The notes: generated from the sequence alone by a model not told the origin. Positions 1 to 5,706 are shown, counted from the stretch's first letter. The stretch is DNA of 6,908 nt from Clostridia bacterium (GCA_017529175.1 JAFXNX010000369.1:1-6908), one strand, 5' to 3'. Numbers and translations are program-made.

Positions 1-3
1 GAT

Positions 4-87
4 AAAGGGATCCTTCGTTCCGCTCCGCTTCACTCAGGATGACATAAAAAAGAATGTCATTCTGAGCCGAAGGCGAAGAATCCCTTT
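4..87. repeat. Imperfect inverted repeat, dispersed intergenic type
   Basis: The left arm has two blocks, AAAGGGATCCTTCG (4-17) and CTCAGGATGACA (33-44). They pair with TGTCATTCTGAG (55-66) and CGAAGAATCCCTTT (74-87), with an A-rich loop at 45-54. Each block pair has a single C/T-type difference. The inner parts of the arms differ in length (15 against 7 bases) and do not pair well. From memory, TGTCATTCTGAG...GAAGAATC repeats are scattered between genes in many bacterial genomes; copy number in this genome was not checked. It lies just downstream of the minus-strand lipoprotein gene, so its transcript could act as a 3' end or mRNA-stabilising structure, but no clear T-tract marks it as a normal terminator. 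Confidence 0.75.
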
Positions 88-101
88 GGTAAGAGGTGAC
101 T

Positions 102-578
102 TCACCCCTTTTGGATTATAATATTATATAATGTAAACTCCCTCACCCCTTCGTACCCTATTCTCTCCGGCTTTCCGCCGTCCGACAGCTCTACCGTATA
201 AACTCCGCCGCCGTATTCGACGGCGATCTTTTTGCCGTCCCCCTCCGCCGCTCTTGCGTTTTCTTCGGGAAGGGAAAATGCTGAGAAGACGGGAGATATA
301 TACGGTATCAGCGCCTGCGGCAGCTCGAACTCCTCGCCCTCGGCGATAAGAGAATACTTTTCTGTCGAGCGGATGAGAGCGGCGCCCGCTATCGCCTCCG
401 GAGCAAGGACGGTGAGCTTTCCGCGCGTCAGCTCGAGCGAGAATTCTTCCTCTCCGATGCGCGCGTTGAACGTCACGGAAGAGATCCCGCGCTGGTAAGC
501 GAGCGGGGAGGACGCCTCGGCGGCGCAAGAGGGCAGAAATAACGCAAATGCGATCATCAGAACAAACACTTTTTTCAT
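102..578 (-). CDS. Putative lipoprotein of unknown function
   Basis: This gene encodes a 158-residue protein that I do not recognise by name. The N-terminus has a short basic region (MKK), a hydrophobic stretch (residues 4-15) and a lipobox L15-P16-S17-C18. It should therefore be cleaved by signal peptidase II and lipid-anchored at C18 on the outer face of the membrane. Pro at the -2 position is unusual but tolerated. The remainder alternates short beta-like segments with acidic turns and shows no catalytic motif or further membrane segment. That pattern loosely recalls LolA/LolB-like folds of small clostridial lipoproteins, which is only a guess. The start is well supported by an AAGGAGG ribosome binding site six bases upstream. 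It is transcribed divergently from the dockerin gene and has no partner gene visible in the window. Confidence 0.8.
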   Translation of the reverse strand: MKKVFVLMIAFALFLPSCAAEASSPLAYQRGISSVTFNARIGEEEFSLELTRGKLTVLAPEAIAGAALIRSTEKYSLIAEGEEFELPQALIPYISPVFSAFSLPEENARAAEGDGKKIAVEYGGGVYTVELSDGGKPERIGYEGVREFTLYNIIIQKG

Positions 579-583
579 AATAC

Positions 584-592
584 GCCTCCTTA
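584..592 (-). promoter_or_regulatory. Ribosome binding site of the lipoprotein gene
   Basis: Read on the minus strand this is TAAGGAGGC. The AAGGAGG core lies six bases before the ATG at 578. The match to the 16S rRNA 3' end is strong and fixes the start codon. Confidence 0.8.
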
Positions 593-617
593 TTAATTAT
601 ATCGGGAGCTTTACGGA

Positions 618-646
618 ATTATAACGTCGGTGTTGATACGCTTTAA
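618..646 (-). promoter_or_regulatory. Possible promoter of the lipoprotein gene
   Basis: On the minus strand there is a perfect TATAAT at 618-623. Seventeen bases upstream is a weak -35-like TTAAAG (641-646) matching only three consensus positions. It would start transcription near 611, leaving room for the ribosome binding site. A second TATAAT on the same strand at 596-601 lies too close to the start codon to be convincing. Confidence 0.35.
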
Positions 647-774
647 ATTAATAATGAAATCTTTTTTTCTTCCTCTCGCGGCGCGGCACAAAATATGCCC
701 GAAAACACCGCCCGTTATCAAACATTTTGTATAACCTTCATTTTCGTTTAACAATACGATCTGTATTTTAATAT

Positions 775-795
775 TTTATGAAGATATTTCATAAA
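775..795. promoter_or_regulatory. Palindrome upstream of the dockerin gene promoter, possible operator
   Basis: TTTATGAA (775-782) and TTCATAAA (788-795) are perfect 8-bp inverted arms around a GATAT spacer. The centre (785) lies about 63 bases before the predicted transcription start near 848. That spacing is typical for activator sites just upstream of the -35 element. No regulator gene is in the window, and such a palindrome could arise by chance in this AT-rich stretch. Confidence 0.35.
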
Positions 796-812
796 TTTTT
801 GGCGCATTTGTG

Positions 813-841
813 TTGACTTTTTGTGAGATTAGTGATAGAAT
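813..841 (+). promoter_or_regulatory. Sigma-A promoter of the dockerin protein gene
   Basis: The -35 element TTGACT (813-818) and -10 element TAGAAT (836-841) are each one mismatch from consensus and separated by exactly 17 bases. A TG one base before the -10 (833-834) makes it an extended -10 promoter. The expected start near 848 gives a short leader of about 25 bases. The quality of the site suggests strong housekeeping-type transcription. Confidence 0.8.
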
Positions 842-860
842 AGTTGTACCAAATATTTAT

Positions 861-865
861 GGAGG
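861..865 (+). promoter_or_regulatory. Ribosome binding site deciding the start of the dockerin gene
   Basis: GGAGG lies seven bases before the ATG at 873, which begins a textbook signal peptide. This decides against an in-frame GTG at 810. That GTG has no such site, and it lies upstream of the promoter's -10 element, so it would not be in the predicted transcript. Confidence 0.85.
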
Positions 866-872
866 TATTCCT

Positions 873-3800
873 ATGAAAAAAATCATTGCATTGGTACTTA
901 CCGTAATGATGCTCGCTTCTACTCTTGTAGTAGGCATTTCTGCAGCGAGAGAGTATCATCTTACGGAAATACCTGGCTCAGTGACGGAAACGAAGTACAT
1001 CAAGTGCGCGGCTAACGGACATTTCGCAGATGAAAGTCCTGTTAACGGAGTAACAGATGACTTCACAATGAGAATCGCGCTCAAGTCCAGCACGGCAACA
1101 TTCGGCAGTGCTGACCTCGGCGAGATGGTCGGTTGGCTTGACGGCTCTCCGCTCATCAACATGAAGGCCGGCACGATCTCCTTCGTCGGAGCTCCCGACA
1201 CACTCAACTACACGTTTGCTGACAACACAGACTACGTGATAGACTTTGTTGTCGACGGCGACACGACCGTTTACGTAAACGGCACGGAAGTCGGAACGAT
1301 CCAAAAGAATATGCGCGCTATCGTTTACGGCGTATTCTACCGCTATCTCGTAAGCGAGATCGCGTTCATTAAGGACGAAAGGGCTTTTGTAGACGTAAAG
1401 GCTGACGACTACAACGAAGACGACGAAGTCGGCTACCTCGCTGACGCTCCCGTAGTAGTTGAAAGAGAAACCATCCCGCCGACAGTTCAGGTCGATTACA
1501 ACAGAAACGTTTATGACGTTCACACCGACGCTGTTACCGACGGTAAAGCTCTTTACTTCTGCAACAGCGTATGGCCGGACGGCCTTGAAGGCGACGGACA
1601 GGCATATCTTTACACGCAGAGCGGCATCATCCCCGCTGACAAGGTAGGCGCTTGCGTCCTTTCCTTCGATATGTGTCCTCTGAGCGAAGACGCAGAGCTT
1701 CGTAACTACTTCGGTTGGCTCGTATTCAACCAGAAGAACCACACATTCGACTCACTTCCCTGCGACTTTGAAATAGGCACATGGCATCACATCGACGTAT
1801 ACTGCTTCTACGGCAACGTTGGATCTGTCCTTTACATTGACGGTCAGATCGCAGGCGGAAACGCTATCATCACTCAGGTTCCCGGAACGCAGTGGTGCGG
1901 CGGAGCTATTGAAATAGCTCTCGACAATATCGCGGTTTATGAGAGCGGCGGCGCTAACGGCGTCAAGGGCGAACTCATTTACCTCGAAGACTTTGAAGAC
2001 GGCGTATGGCAGAAGAAAGACTCTGACGGCGGCGGAAGAATCATTGATAAGGTTGTCACTCCCGCGTCCGACGTTCACGGTCAGTACGACCTCGGTTCCT
2101 ACTACTGGGGCTGGGATCCGGACAACTGCTACGCATATCTCCCGCTTGCTGAAAAAGACGGCAAATGGGAACTCGACGTTAAACTCGCTTCCACAACGGA
2201 TCACATGGCATCCTACTACGCAGGCGGCCCGACCTTCAAGGTTCAGAGCACGGCTGTAAACGAAGCTGCATACGTTAAGTGCGACTCTAACGGTCACTTC
2301 CAGGAGAACGCTCTGAGAAACGACGACTTCACACTTGAAGTAACGTTCAAGACTCCTTCGAACGTCTACGATGCTCTCGGCGAACTCACAATGTGGTACG
2401 GCAAGTCCGCTACGTTCAATATGGCAAACGGCACGATCGGTTACGGCGGCGGCGGCAATGTTACATATACTCCCGGATTCGCATTCGATACCGAATACAC
2501 GATCAAATGGGTCGTTGACGGCGACACGACGGTTTATGTAAACGATGAACTCGTCGGCACGATCTCCGGCGCTATGGGCGCTCAGATCTACGGCGCGTTC
2601 TATCGCTGCTATGTAAGCAAGATCTCCTTCACGGAAGGCGGAACACAGTTTGACGGCTTCGACGTAGCTGACTACAACGAAGACGATACAGTCGGCTACC
2701 TCGCAGACGCTCCCGTAGTAGTTGAAAGAACAACTGTTACAAACGAAGGCGCTGTAGGTGTCGGTGACACAACTGTTCCTTACGCATTTGCAGCTGACGA
2801 ATGGTATCACGTCGTTCTCGACGGTACCGTTGCAAGCGGCACGGACGTCTATGTTGACGGCGTATACGTCGGCAATGTAGCAACAAAGGCGCAGGCTCGT
2901 TGGTGCGGACATCCCTCCGAGATCGCTATCGACAATCTCCACATCACAGCTGACGGCGTTGACTACTTCGAAGACTTCGAAGATCAGGCATGGCAGTCCG
3001 CTGACGGCAACGGCAGAATTTACGCATACGACTTCAACTACGTTCCTCCGGAACCGGTCCATGACATATTCTACTTCATGGAAGATGACGCTGTAGGCGG
3101 CGAAGCTTACATCATCAAGGGCGGTTACGACTACACAGTCGGTCAGGATGCTGTTGATGTCAGCACATACTATGACATCGAAGCTCTTGCATCCGGCAAG
3201 CAGGAATACATTCTCGACTTCGACCTCGCTCTCGTTCCCGAAATCGACACGACGGGCGACACGTACCTCGAGATCTGGTCCAACATCGCTTACGAGCGTT
3301 GGATCGTCGGCGTTTCCAAATACGGTTGGAACGACGGTAACTCCAACGGCGCAAGTGAATACGAAGCGTTCGACTGGGGCACAGCTGATAAGGACAACTT
3401 CCACAGAGTAACCTACGTCTTCAGAGACGGTACTTGCACGATCTACATCGACGAGCAGGCAGTTTACAGCCGCGCTTACTCGAACCCGTGGACGAACATG
3501 ATGATCGGTAACGTATACAACGGAACCGCTATCCTCGACAACGTTCACCTCTACACGTTCACAAAGGACGACCTTATCAATCAGCCTAACAAGCTTGCTG
3601 AAAAGGCTACGAACATTGCGGCAGATGAAGACGTAAAGGTCATCGACCTTGACGCAGCTGACTTCTGCGCAGCTAACGGACATATCCAGTACAGCACAAC
3701 AAGACTTGGTGATCCTACATGTACGGAAAACGGCGGCGACAAGACTATCTGCGCTATCTGCGGCGAAACAGCTAAAGAGACAGTAGTTCCCGCTCTCGGA

Positions 3801-4733
3801 CACAGCTGGCCGGGTTACCAGACGAAGAATTCAGGCGAAGGCGTATACACATGGGCATGCCGCAGAGGATGCGGAGCTACAGTTTCCACAACGAGACTCG
3901 AAGCTCTCACAGGCTCTTACGACTTCTTCCTTGACTTTGCTGACGAGATAGTTTCCCGCAACATCGCAGGAATCTTCACAGGTTCGGCTGAGTCTGTATC
4001 CGAAGGCGTACAGCACTTCGGCGACGGCGCTTCGAACTACAACCAGTTCGATATGCCCAGACAGTACAAGAACGAATACACGATCTACTTCAAGTTCAGA
4101 GTAAACAATCTGTTCGACGACAACGACACCGCTAACTACGGTCACGTACTGTACTTCTGGTGCGGCGGCGGCGGAATCGACAACCAGATCGGTATCAACT
4201 TCGATACGAACGAAATATACGCTGTCCCGAACAGCGGTAACGCATTCGATGAGCGCGTACCGTTCGATACGTCGATCCTCCTCAACGGCGATTGGCATAC
4301 TCTCTACTTCAAGGTAGACGCACCCGGTGATGAAGTTGACGCATACGCAGGAAGAAACTACGCAGACATCTACATTGACGAAGATTGCGTATTCTCCTTC
4401 AACAACTACAACTTCACATCCGCATATCTCCCGACAGACGCAGACTTCAACATCATCCGTGACTTTGGTGTCAACTTCGATATGGACGAATTCGCTATCG
4501 GCGATATCGACCTCTCCTTCGAAGAACTCAACTGGTACGACCATACGGTCGGCACACCCGGCGACCTCGACCTCAACGGCGTACTCGGTCTCAAAGACAT
4601 CAAGCTTATCAAGATGGCACTCGCAGGCGTTTACACGCTGAGCGGCGCAGAGGCAAAGCTTGCTGACGTCAATAAAGACGGCGTATTCAACATTCAGGAC
4701 TACTCCGCTCTCAAGGCTCTTATCGCAGGCTGA
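873..4733 (+). CDS. Secreted multi-LamG, dockerin-containing protein
   Basis: This gene encodes a 1286-residue exported protein. A Sec signal peptide covers residues 1-25 (MKK, hydrophobic core, likely cleavage after SAA). LamG/concanavalin-like beta modules follow at about 42-198, 205-390, 467-619, 640-716 (shortened), 731-896 and 1016-1220. They are recognised by WHxV/WYHVV strands and YVDG/YIDG turns. Residues 932-1004 form a Cys-rich motif with C960xxC963 and C996xxxC1000, including PALGHSW, as seen in many clostridial surface proteins. Residues 1230-1286 are a type I dockerin with calcium-loop ligands D1231, D1233, N1235, D1242 and D1265, N1267, D1269, N1273, D1276. No catalytic domain is visible. 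I infer a binding or structural component attached through a cohesin partner not present here. The protein is strongly acidic. The gene is monocistronic, between its own promoter and terminator. The exact ligand is unknown. Confidence 0.88.
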   Translation: MKKIIALVLTVMMLASTLVVGISAAREYHLTEIPGSVTETKYIKCAANGHFADESPVNGVTDDFTMRIALKSSTATFGSADLGEMVGWLDGSPLINMKAGTISFVGAPDTLNYTFADNTDYVIDFVVDGDTTVYVNGTEVGTIQKNMRAIVYGVFYRYLVSEIAFIKDERAFVDVKADDYNEDDEVGYLADAPVVVERETIPPTVQVDYNRNVYDVHTDAVTDGKALYFCNSVWPDGLEGDGQAYLYTQSGIIPADKVGACVLSFDMCPLSEDAELRNYFGWLVFNQKNHTFDSLPCDFEIGTWHHIDVYCFYGNVGSVLYIDGQIAGGNAIITQVPGTQWCGGAIEIALDNIAVYESGGANGVKGELIYLEDFEDGVWQKKDSDGGGRIIDKVVTPASDVHGQYDLGSYYWGWDPDNCYAYLPLAEKDGKWELDVKLASTTDHMASYYAGGPTFKVQSTAVNEAAYVKCDSNGHFQENALRNDDFTLEVTFKTPSNVYDALGELTMWYGKSATFNMANGTIGYGGGGNVTYTPGFAFDTEYTIKWVVDGDTTVYVNDELVGTISGAMGAQIYGAFYRCYVSKISFTEGGTQFDGFDVADYNEDDTVGYLADAPVVVERTTVTNEGAVGVGDTTVPYAFAADEWYHVVLDGTVASGTDVYVDGVYVGNVATKAQARWCGHPSEIAIDNLHITADGVDYFEDFEDQAWQSADGNGRIYAYDFNYVPPEPVHDIFYFMEDDAVGGEAYIIKGGYDYTVGQDAVDVSTYYDIEALASGKQEYILDFDLALVPEIDTTGDTYLEIWSNIAYERWIVGVSKYGWNDGNSNGASEYEAFDWGTADKDNFHRVTYVFRDGTCTIYIDEQAVYSRAYSNPWTNMMIGNVYNGTAILDNVHLYTFTKDDLINQPNKLAEKATNIAADEDVKVIDLDAADFCAANGHIQYSTTRLGDPTCTENGGDKTICAICGETAKETVVPALGHSWPGYQTKNSGEGVYTWACRRGCGATVSTTRLEALTGSYDFFLDFADEIVSRNIAGIFTGSAESVSEGVQHFGDGASNYNQFDMPRQYKNEYTIYFKFRVNNLFDDNDTANYGHVLYFWCGGGGIDNQIGINFDTNEIYAVPNSGNAFDERVPFDTSILLNGDWHTLYFKVDAPGDEVDAYAGRNYADIYIDEDCVFSFNNYNFTSAYLPTDADFNIIRDFGVNFDMDEFAIGDIDLSFEELNWYDHTVGTPGDLDLNGVLGLKDIKLIKMALAGVYTLSGAEAKLADVNKDGVFNIQDYSALKALIAG
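996..1466 (+). repeat. Internal duplication, copy A (residues 42-198)
   Basis: This segment encodes a LamG-like module that begins Y-I-K-C-x-x-N-G-H-F. Its core has VVDGDTTVYVN and VGTI, and it ends in the acidic linker DYNEDD followed by VGYLADAPVVVER. It matches copy B at 2271-2729. By eye, roughly half the module residues are identical, while the linker is nearly identical even in DNA. Confidence 0.85.
1773..2042 (+). repeat. Second internal duplication, copy A (residues 301-390)
   Basis: This is the C-terminal half of the second LamG-like module, with GTWHH, YIDG, WCGG, EIALDN, YLEDFED and GGGRI. The same order of motifs recurs at residues 642-716, so the duplicated unit is larger than the first LamG module alone. 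Confidence 0.7.
2271..2729 (+). repeat. Internal duplication, copy B (residues 467-619)
   Basis: This segment starts Y-V-K-C-D-S-N-G-H-F, carries VVDGDTTVYVN and VGTI, and ends with the same DYNEDD / VGYLADAPVVVER linker as copy A. The offset from copy A is 421-425 residues, showing that most of residues 42-390 was duplicated in tandem. Confidence 0.85.
2796..3020 (+). repeat. Second internal duplication, copy B, shortened (residues 642-716)
   Basis: DEWYHV, YVDG, WCGH, EIAIDN, YFEDFED and GNGRI match residues 301-390. However, the roughly 100 residues that precede this half in the first copy are almost entirely missing here: only a short stretch separates it from the linker ending at residue 619. 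The second copy is therefore an internally deleted LamG module. Confidence 0.65.
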
Positions 4734-4769
4734 TAAGAATATCTGAGAACAGTTAACTGAATAAACCCT

Positions 4770-4800
4770 CAAGGGCGCGGGAAACCGCGCCCTTGTTTTT
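4770..4800 (+). terminator. Intrinsic terminator of the dockerin gene
   Basis: A perfect 11-bp stem (CAAGGGCGCGG, 4770-4780, pairing with CCGCGCCCTTG, 4785-4795) is closed by a GAAA tetraloop and followed at once by five T residues. It lies 37 bases after the TGA stop, which is itself followed by an in-frame TAA. Confidence 0.95.
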
Positions 4801-4847
4801 CGTTTTCGCTCAAAACAACGGAGCGGACTAATTCGCCTCGCGTTCTT

Positions 4848-5021
4848 ATTTAGCTGTCCCGAAGGGATAGCTTAGATGTGAGCGAAAGCTCACAATTTAG
4901 CTGAAAGCGTTAGCTTTTAATTTAGCTGAAATCCGAAGGGTTTCAATTTAGCCGAAATCCGAAGGGTTTCAATTCAGCTGAAAGCCCGCGGATTTCAATT
5001 CAGCCGCGGCGTACGCGCCGC
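4848..5021 (+). repeat. Tandem array of seven short hairpins with a conserved ATTTAGC spacer
   Basis: Seven stem-loops follow one another at 4852-4872, 4877-4894, 4902-4919, 4927-4945, 4954-4970, 4979-4997 and 5006-5021. Six are preceded by ATTTAGC or ATTCAGC, at 4848, 4895, 4920, 4946, 4972 and 4998, giving a period of 25, 26, 26 and 26 in the regular part. Loops are GAA, GAAA, GTTA, GAA, GAA, CGC and TACG. Units 4 and 5 are 25/26 identical. The others keep pairing but change stem sequence, for example TGTGAGC/GCTCACA against AAAGC/GCTTT against GCGGCG/CGCCGC. With the terminator, this array accounts for most of the 422-base gene-free stretch before mazF. The function is unknown: a dispersed palindromic element, a structured RNA leader and a protein-binding array are all possible. 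Confidence 0.85.
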
Positions 5022-5052
5022 TATCCCCTAAACCCGAATCCCTGCCTCGTCA

Positions 5053-5058
5053 TATACT
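5053..5058 (+). promoter_or_regulatory. Possible -10 element for mazF
   Basis: TATACT lies about 100 bases before the mazF start and is a good -10 match, but no recognisable -35 sits 16-18 bases upstream. Its context CATATACT also loosely resembles a sporulation sigma-E/K type -10. No other convincing promoter is visible between the array and mazF. Confidence 0.25.
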
Positions 5059-5142
5059 GAAAACAGGACGAAAAATATGTGATTAAAAACCGTATCATGC
5101 GGCAACAATAATATCACAAGTCCAACGGAAGTATATAACAAC

Positions 5143-5148
5143 GGAGAG
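5143..5148 (+). promoter_or_regulatory. Ribosome binding site deciding the GTG start of mazF
   Basis: GGAGAG lies seven bases before the GTG at 5156. The frame is closed by a TAA at 5084 and has no ATG between that stop and 5156. The GTG also places [10 protein letters not shown] at the N-terminus, exactly where the family begins. Confidence 0.75.
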
Positions 5149-5155
5149 TGATAGC

Positions 5156-5518
5156 GTGAGCATTAAGCGGGGAGACATATATTATGCAGATCTCAGCCCG
5201 GTGGTCGGGAGCGAGCAGGGCGGAATGCGCCCGGTACTTATCGTACAGAACGACGTCGGCAACAAGTACAGTCCCACGGTCATAGCGGCGGCGATAACGA
5301 GCCGTCTCGGCAAGACCCGTCTTCCTACTCACATCGACGTCTACGCCGACAAGGTGGGTCTGCAAAAGGATTCTGTCATCCTTCTTGAGCAGATCCGCAC
5401 TATCGACAAAAAAAGACTCGGGGAGAAGATGGGACATCTTGACGACGAGATGATGAGCGCGGTCGACGAGGCGATCTCGGTCAGCTTCGGGCTGGGCGGC
5501 GCCTCGATGAACGGATAA
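5156..5518 (+). CDS. mazF: MazF/EndoA family mRNA interferase (toxin)
   Basis: This gene encodes a 120-residue cytoplasmic endoribonuclease of the MazF/PemK fold. It closely resembles Bacillus subtilis EndoA (NdoA) over its whole length: [34 protein letters not shown] and [11 protein letters not shown] are all family hallmarks. R25 and T48, equivalent to the known catalytic Arg and Thr of the B. subtilis enzyme, are both present, so it should be active. The B. subtilis homologue cuts single-stranded mRNA at UACAU; the specificity here is not known. The start is GTG. In B. subtilis the RHH antitoxin EndoAI is encoded directly upstream, but here none of the plus-strand frames between 4915 and 5155 is open long enough for one. 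The antitoxin must be encoded elsewhere or be of another kind. The gene is separated from lepA by two hairpins and a promoter. Confidence 0.93.
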   Translation: MSIKRGDIYYADLSPVVGSEQGGMRPVLIVQNDVGNKYSPTVIAAAITSRLGKTRLPTHIDVYADKVGLQKDSVILLEQIRTIDKKRLGEKMGHLDDEMMSAVDEAISVSFGLGGASMNG

Positions 5519-5535
5519 ACGCGAAACAGTATTTT

Positions 5536-5569
5536 TCAGCCGTATCCGGCGTTCGACGGATACGGCTGA
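5536..5569 (+). terminator. Hairpin downstream of mazF, possible terminator
   Basis: A perfect 13-bp stem (TCAGCCGTATCCG pairing with CGGATACGGCTGA) with an eight-base loop lies 17 bases after the mazF stop. The downstream sequence CTGTCATTT is only weakly T-rich, so termination may be partial or the hairpin may protect the mRNA 3' end. Confidence 0.55.
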
Positions 5570-5600
5570 TCTGTCATTTGAAGAGGTCGCCGCGGCAAAT

Positions 5601-5625
5601 AAGGGGAAGCGCGCGCTTCCCTTTT
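5601..5625 (+). terminator. Second hairpin before lepA, likely terminator
   Basis: The perfect palindrome GGGAAGCGCGCGCTTCCC (5604-5621) is extended by AA/TT and a G-T pair to 5601-5624 and followed by T residues. With the hairpin at 5536 it should isolate lepA from mazF transcription. Confidence 0.6.
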
Positions 5626-5642
5626 ATGTTACAATAAGCATC

Positions 5643-5671
5643 TTGATTTTTAAACTCTCCTTTGCTATAAT
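5643..5671 (+). promoter_or_regulatory. Sigma-A promoter of lepA
   Basis: TTGATT (5643-5648) and a perfect TATAAT (5666-5671) are separated by 17 bases, with an extended -10 TG at 5663-5664. Transcription should begin near 5678, giving a leader of about 30 bases. Confidence 0.85.
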
Positions 5672-5706
5672 TAAATAATAATGATAAAAAACATCCGGAG
5701 GACTCA

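Noticed and set aside
124..528. Other open frames overlapping the lipoprotein gene on both strands (124-528 minus, 232-498 plus)
   Set aside because: They have Arg- or Ser-rich low-complexity translations without start signals, while the frame at 102-578 has a lipobox signal peptide and a strong ribosome binding site.
714..735. GTTAT...ATAAC inverted repeat in the divergent intergenic region
   Set aside because: The arms are only five bases long around a 12-base spacer, which is expected by chance in AT-rich DNA.
810..872. Upstream in-frame GTG start for the dockerin protein
   Set aside because: It would add 21 residues before a normal signal peptide, has no ribosome binding site, and lies ahead of the -10 element, so it would not be transcribed from the predicted promoter.
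996..4380. Several TACAT sites (the B. subtilis MazF target) in the dockerin gene
   Set aside because: About eight occurrences by eye in nearly 4 kb that is rich in Tyr-Ile codon pairs; this is not clearly above chance, and the specificity of this MazF is unknown.
978..4772. Long open frames on the minus strand opposite the dockerin gene (978-1742, 1752-3803, 3831-4772)
   Set aside because: They all lie in the one antisense frame aligned codon-for-codon with the sense gene, where stops arise only from sense TTA, CTA or TCA codons. These are nearly unused here. The products are Val/Cys-rich, lack domains and have no ribosome binding sites worth noting.
4848..5021. CRISPR array
   Set aside because: The units are 25-26 bp in total, each is itself a hairpin, and there are no unique spacers of regular length between identical repeats.
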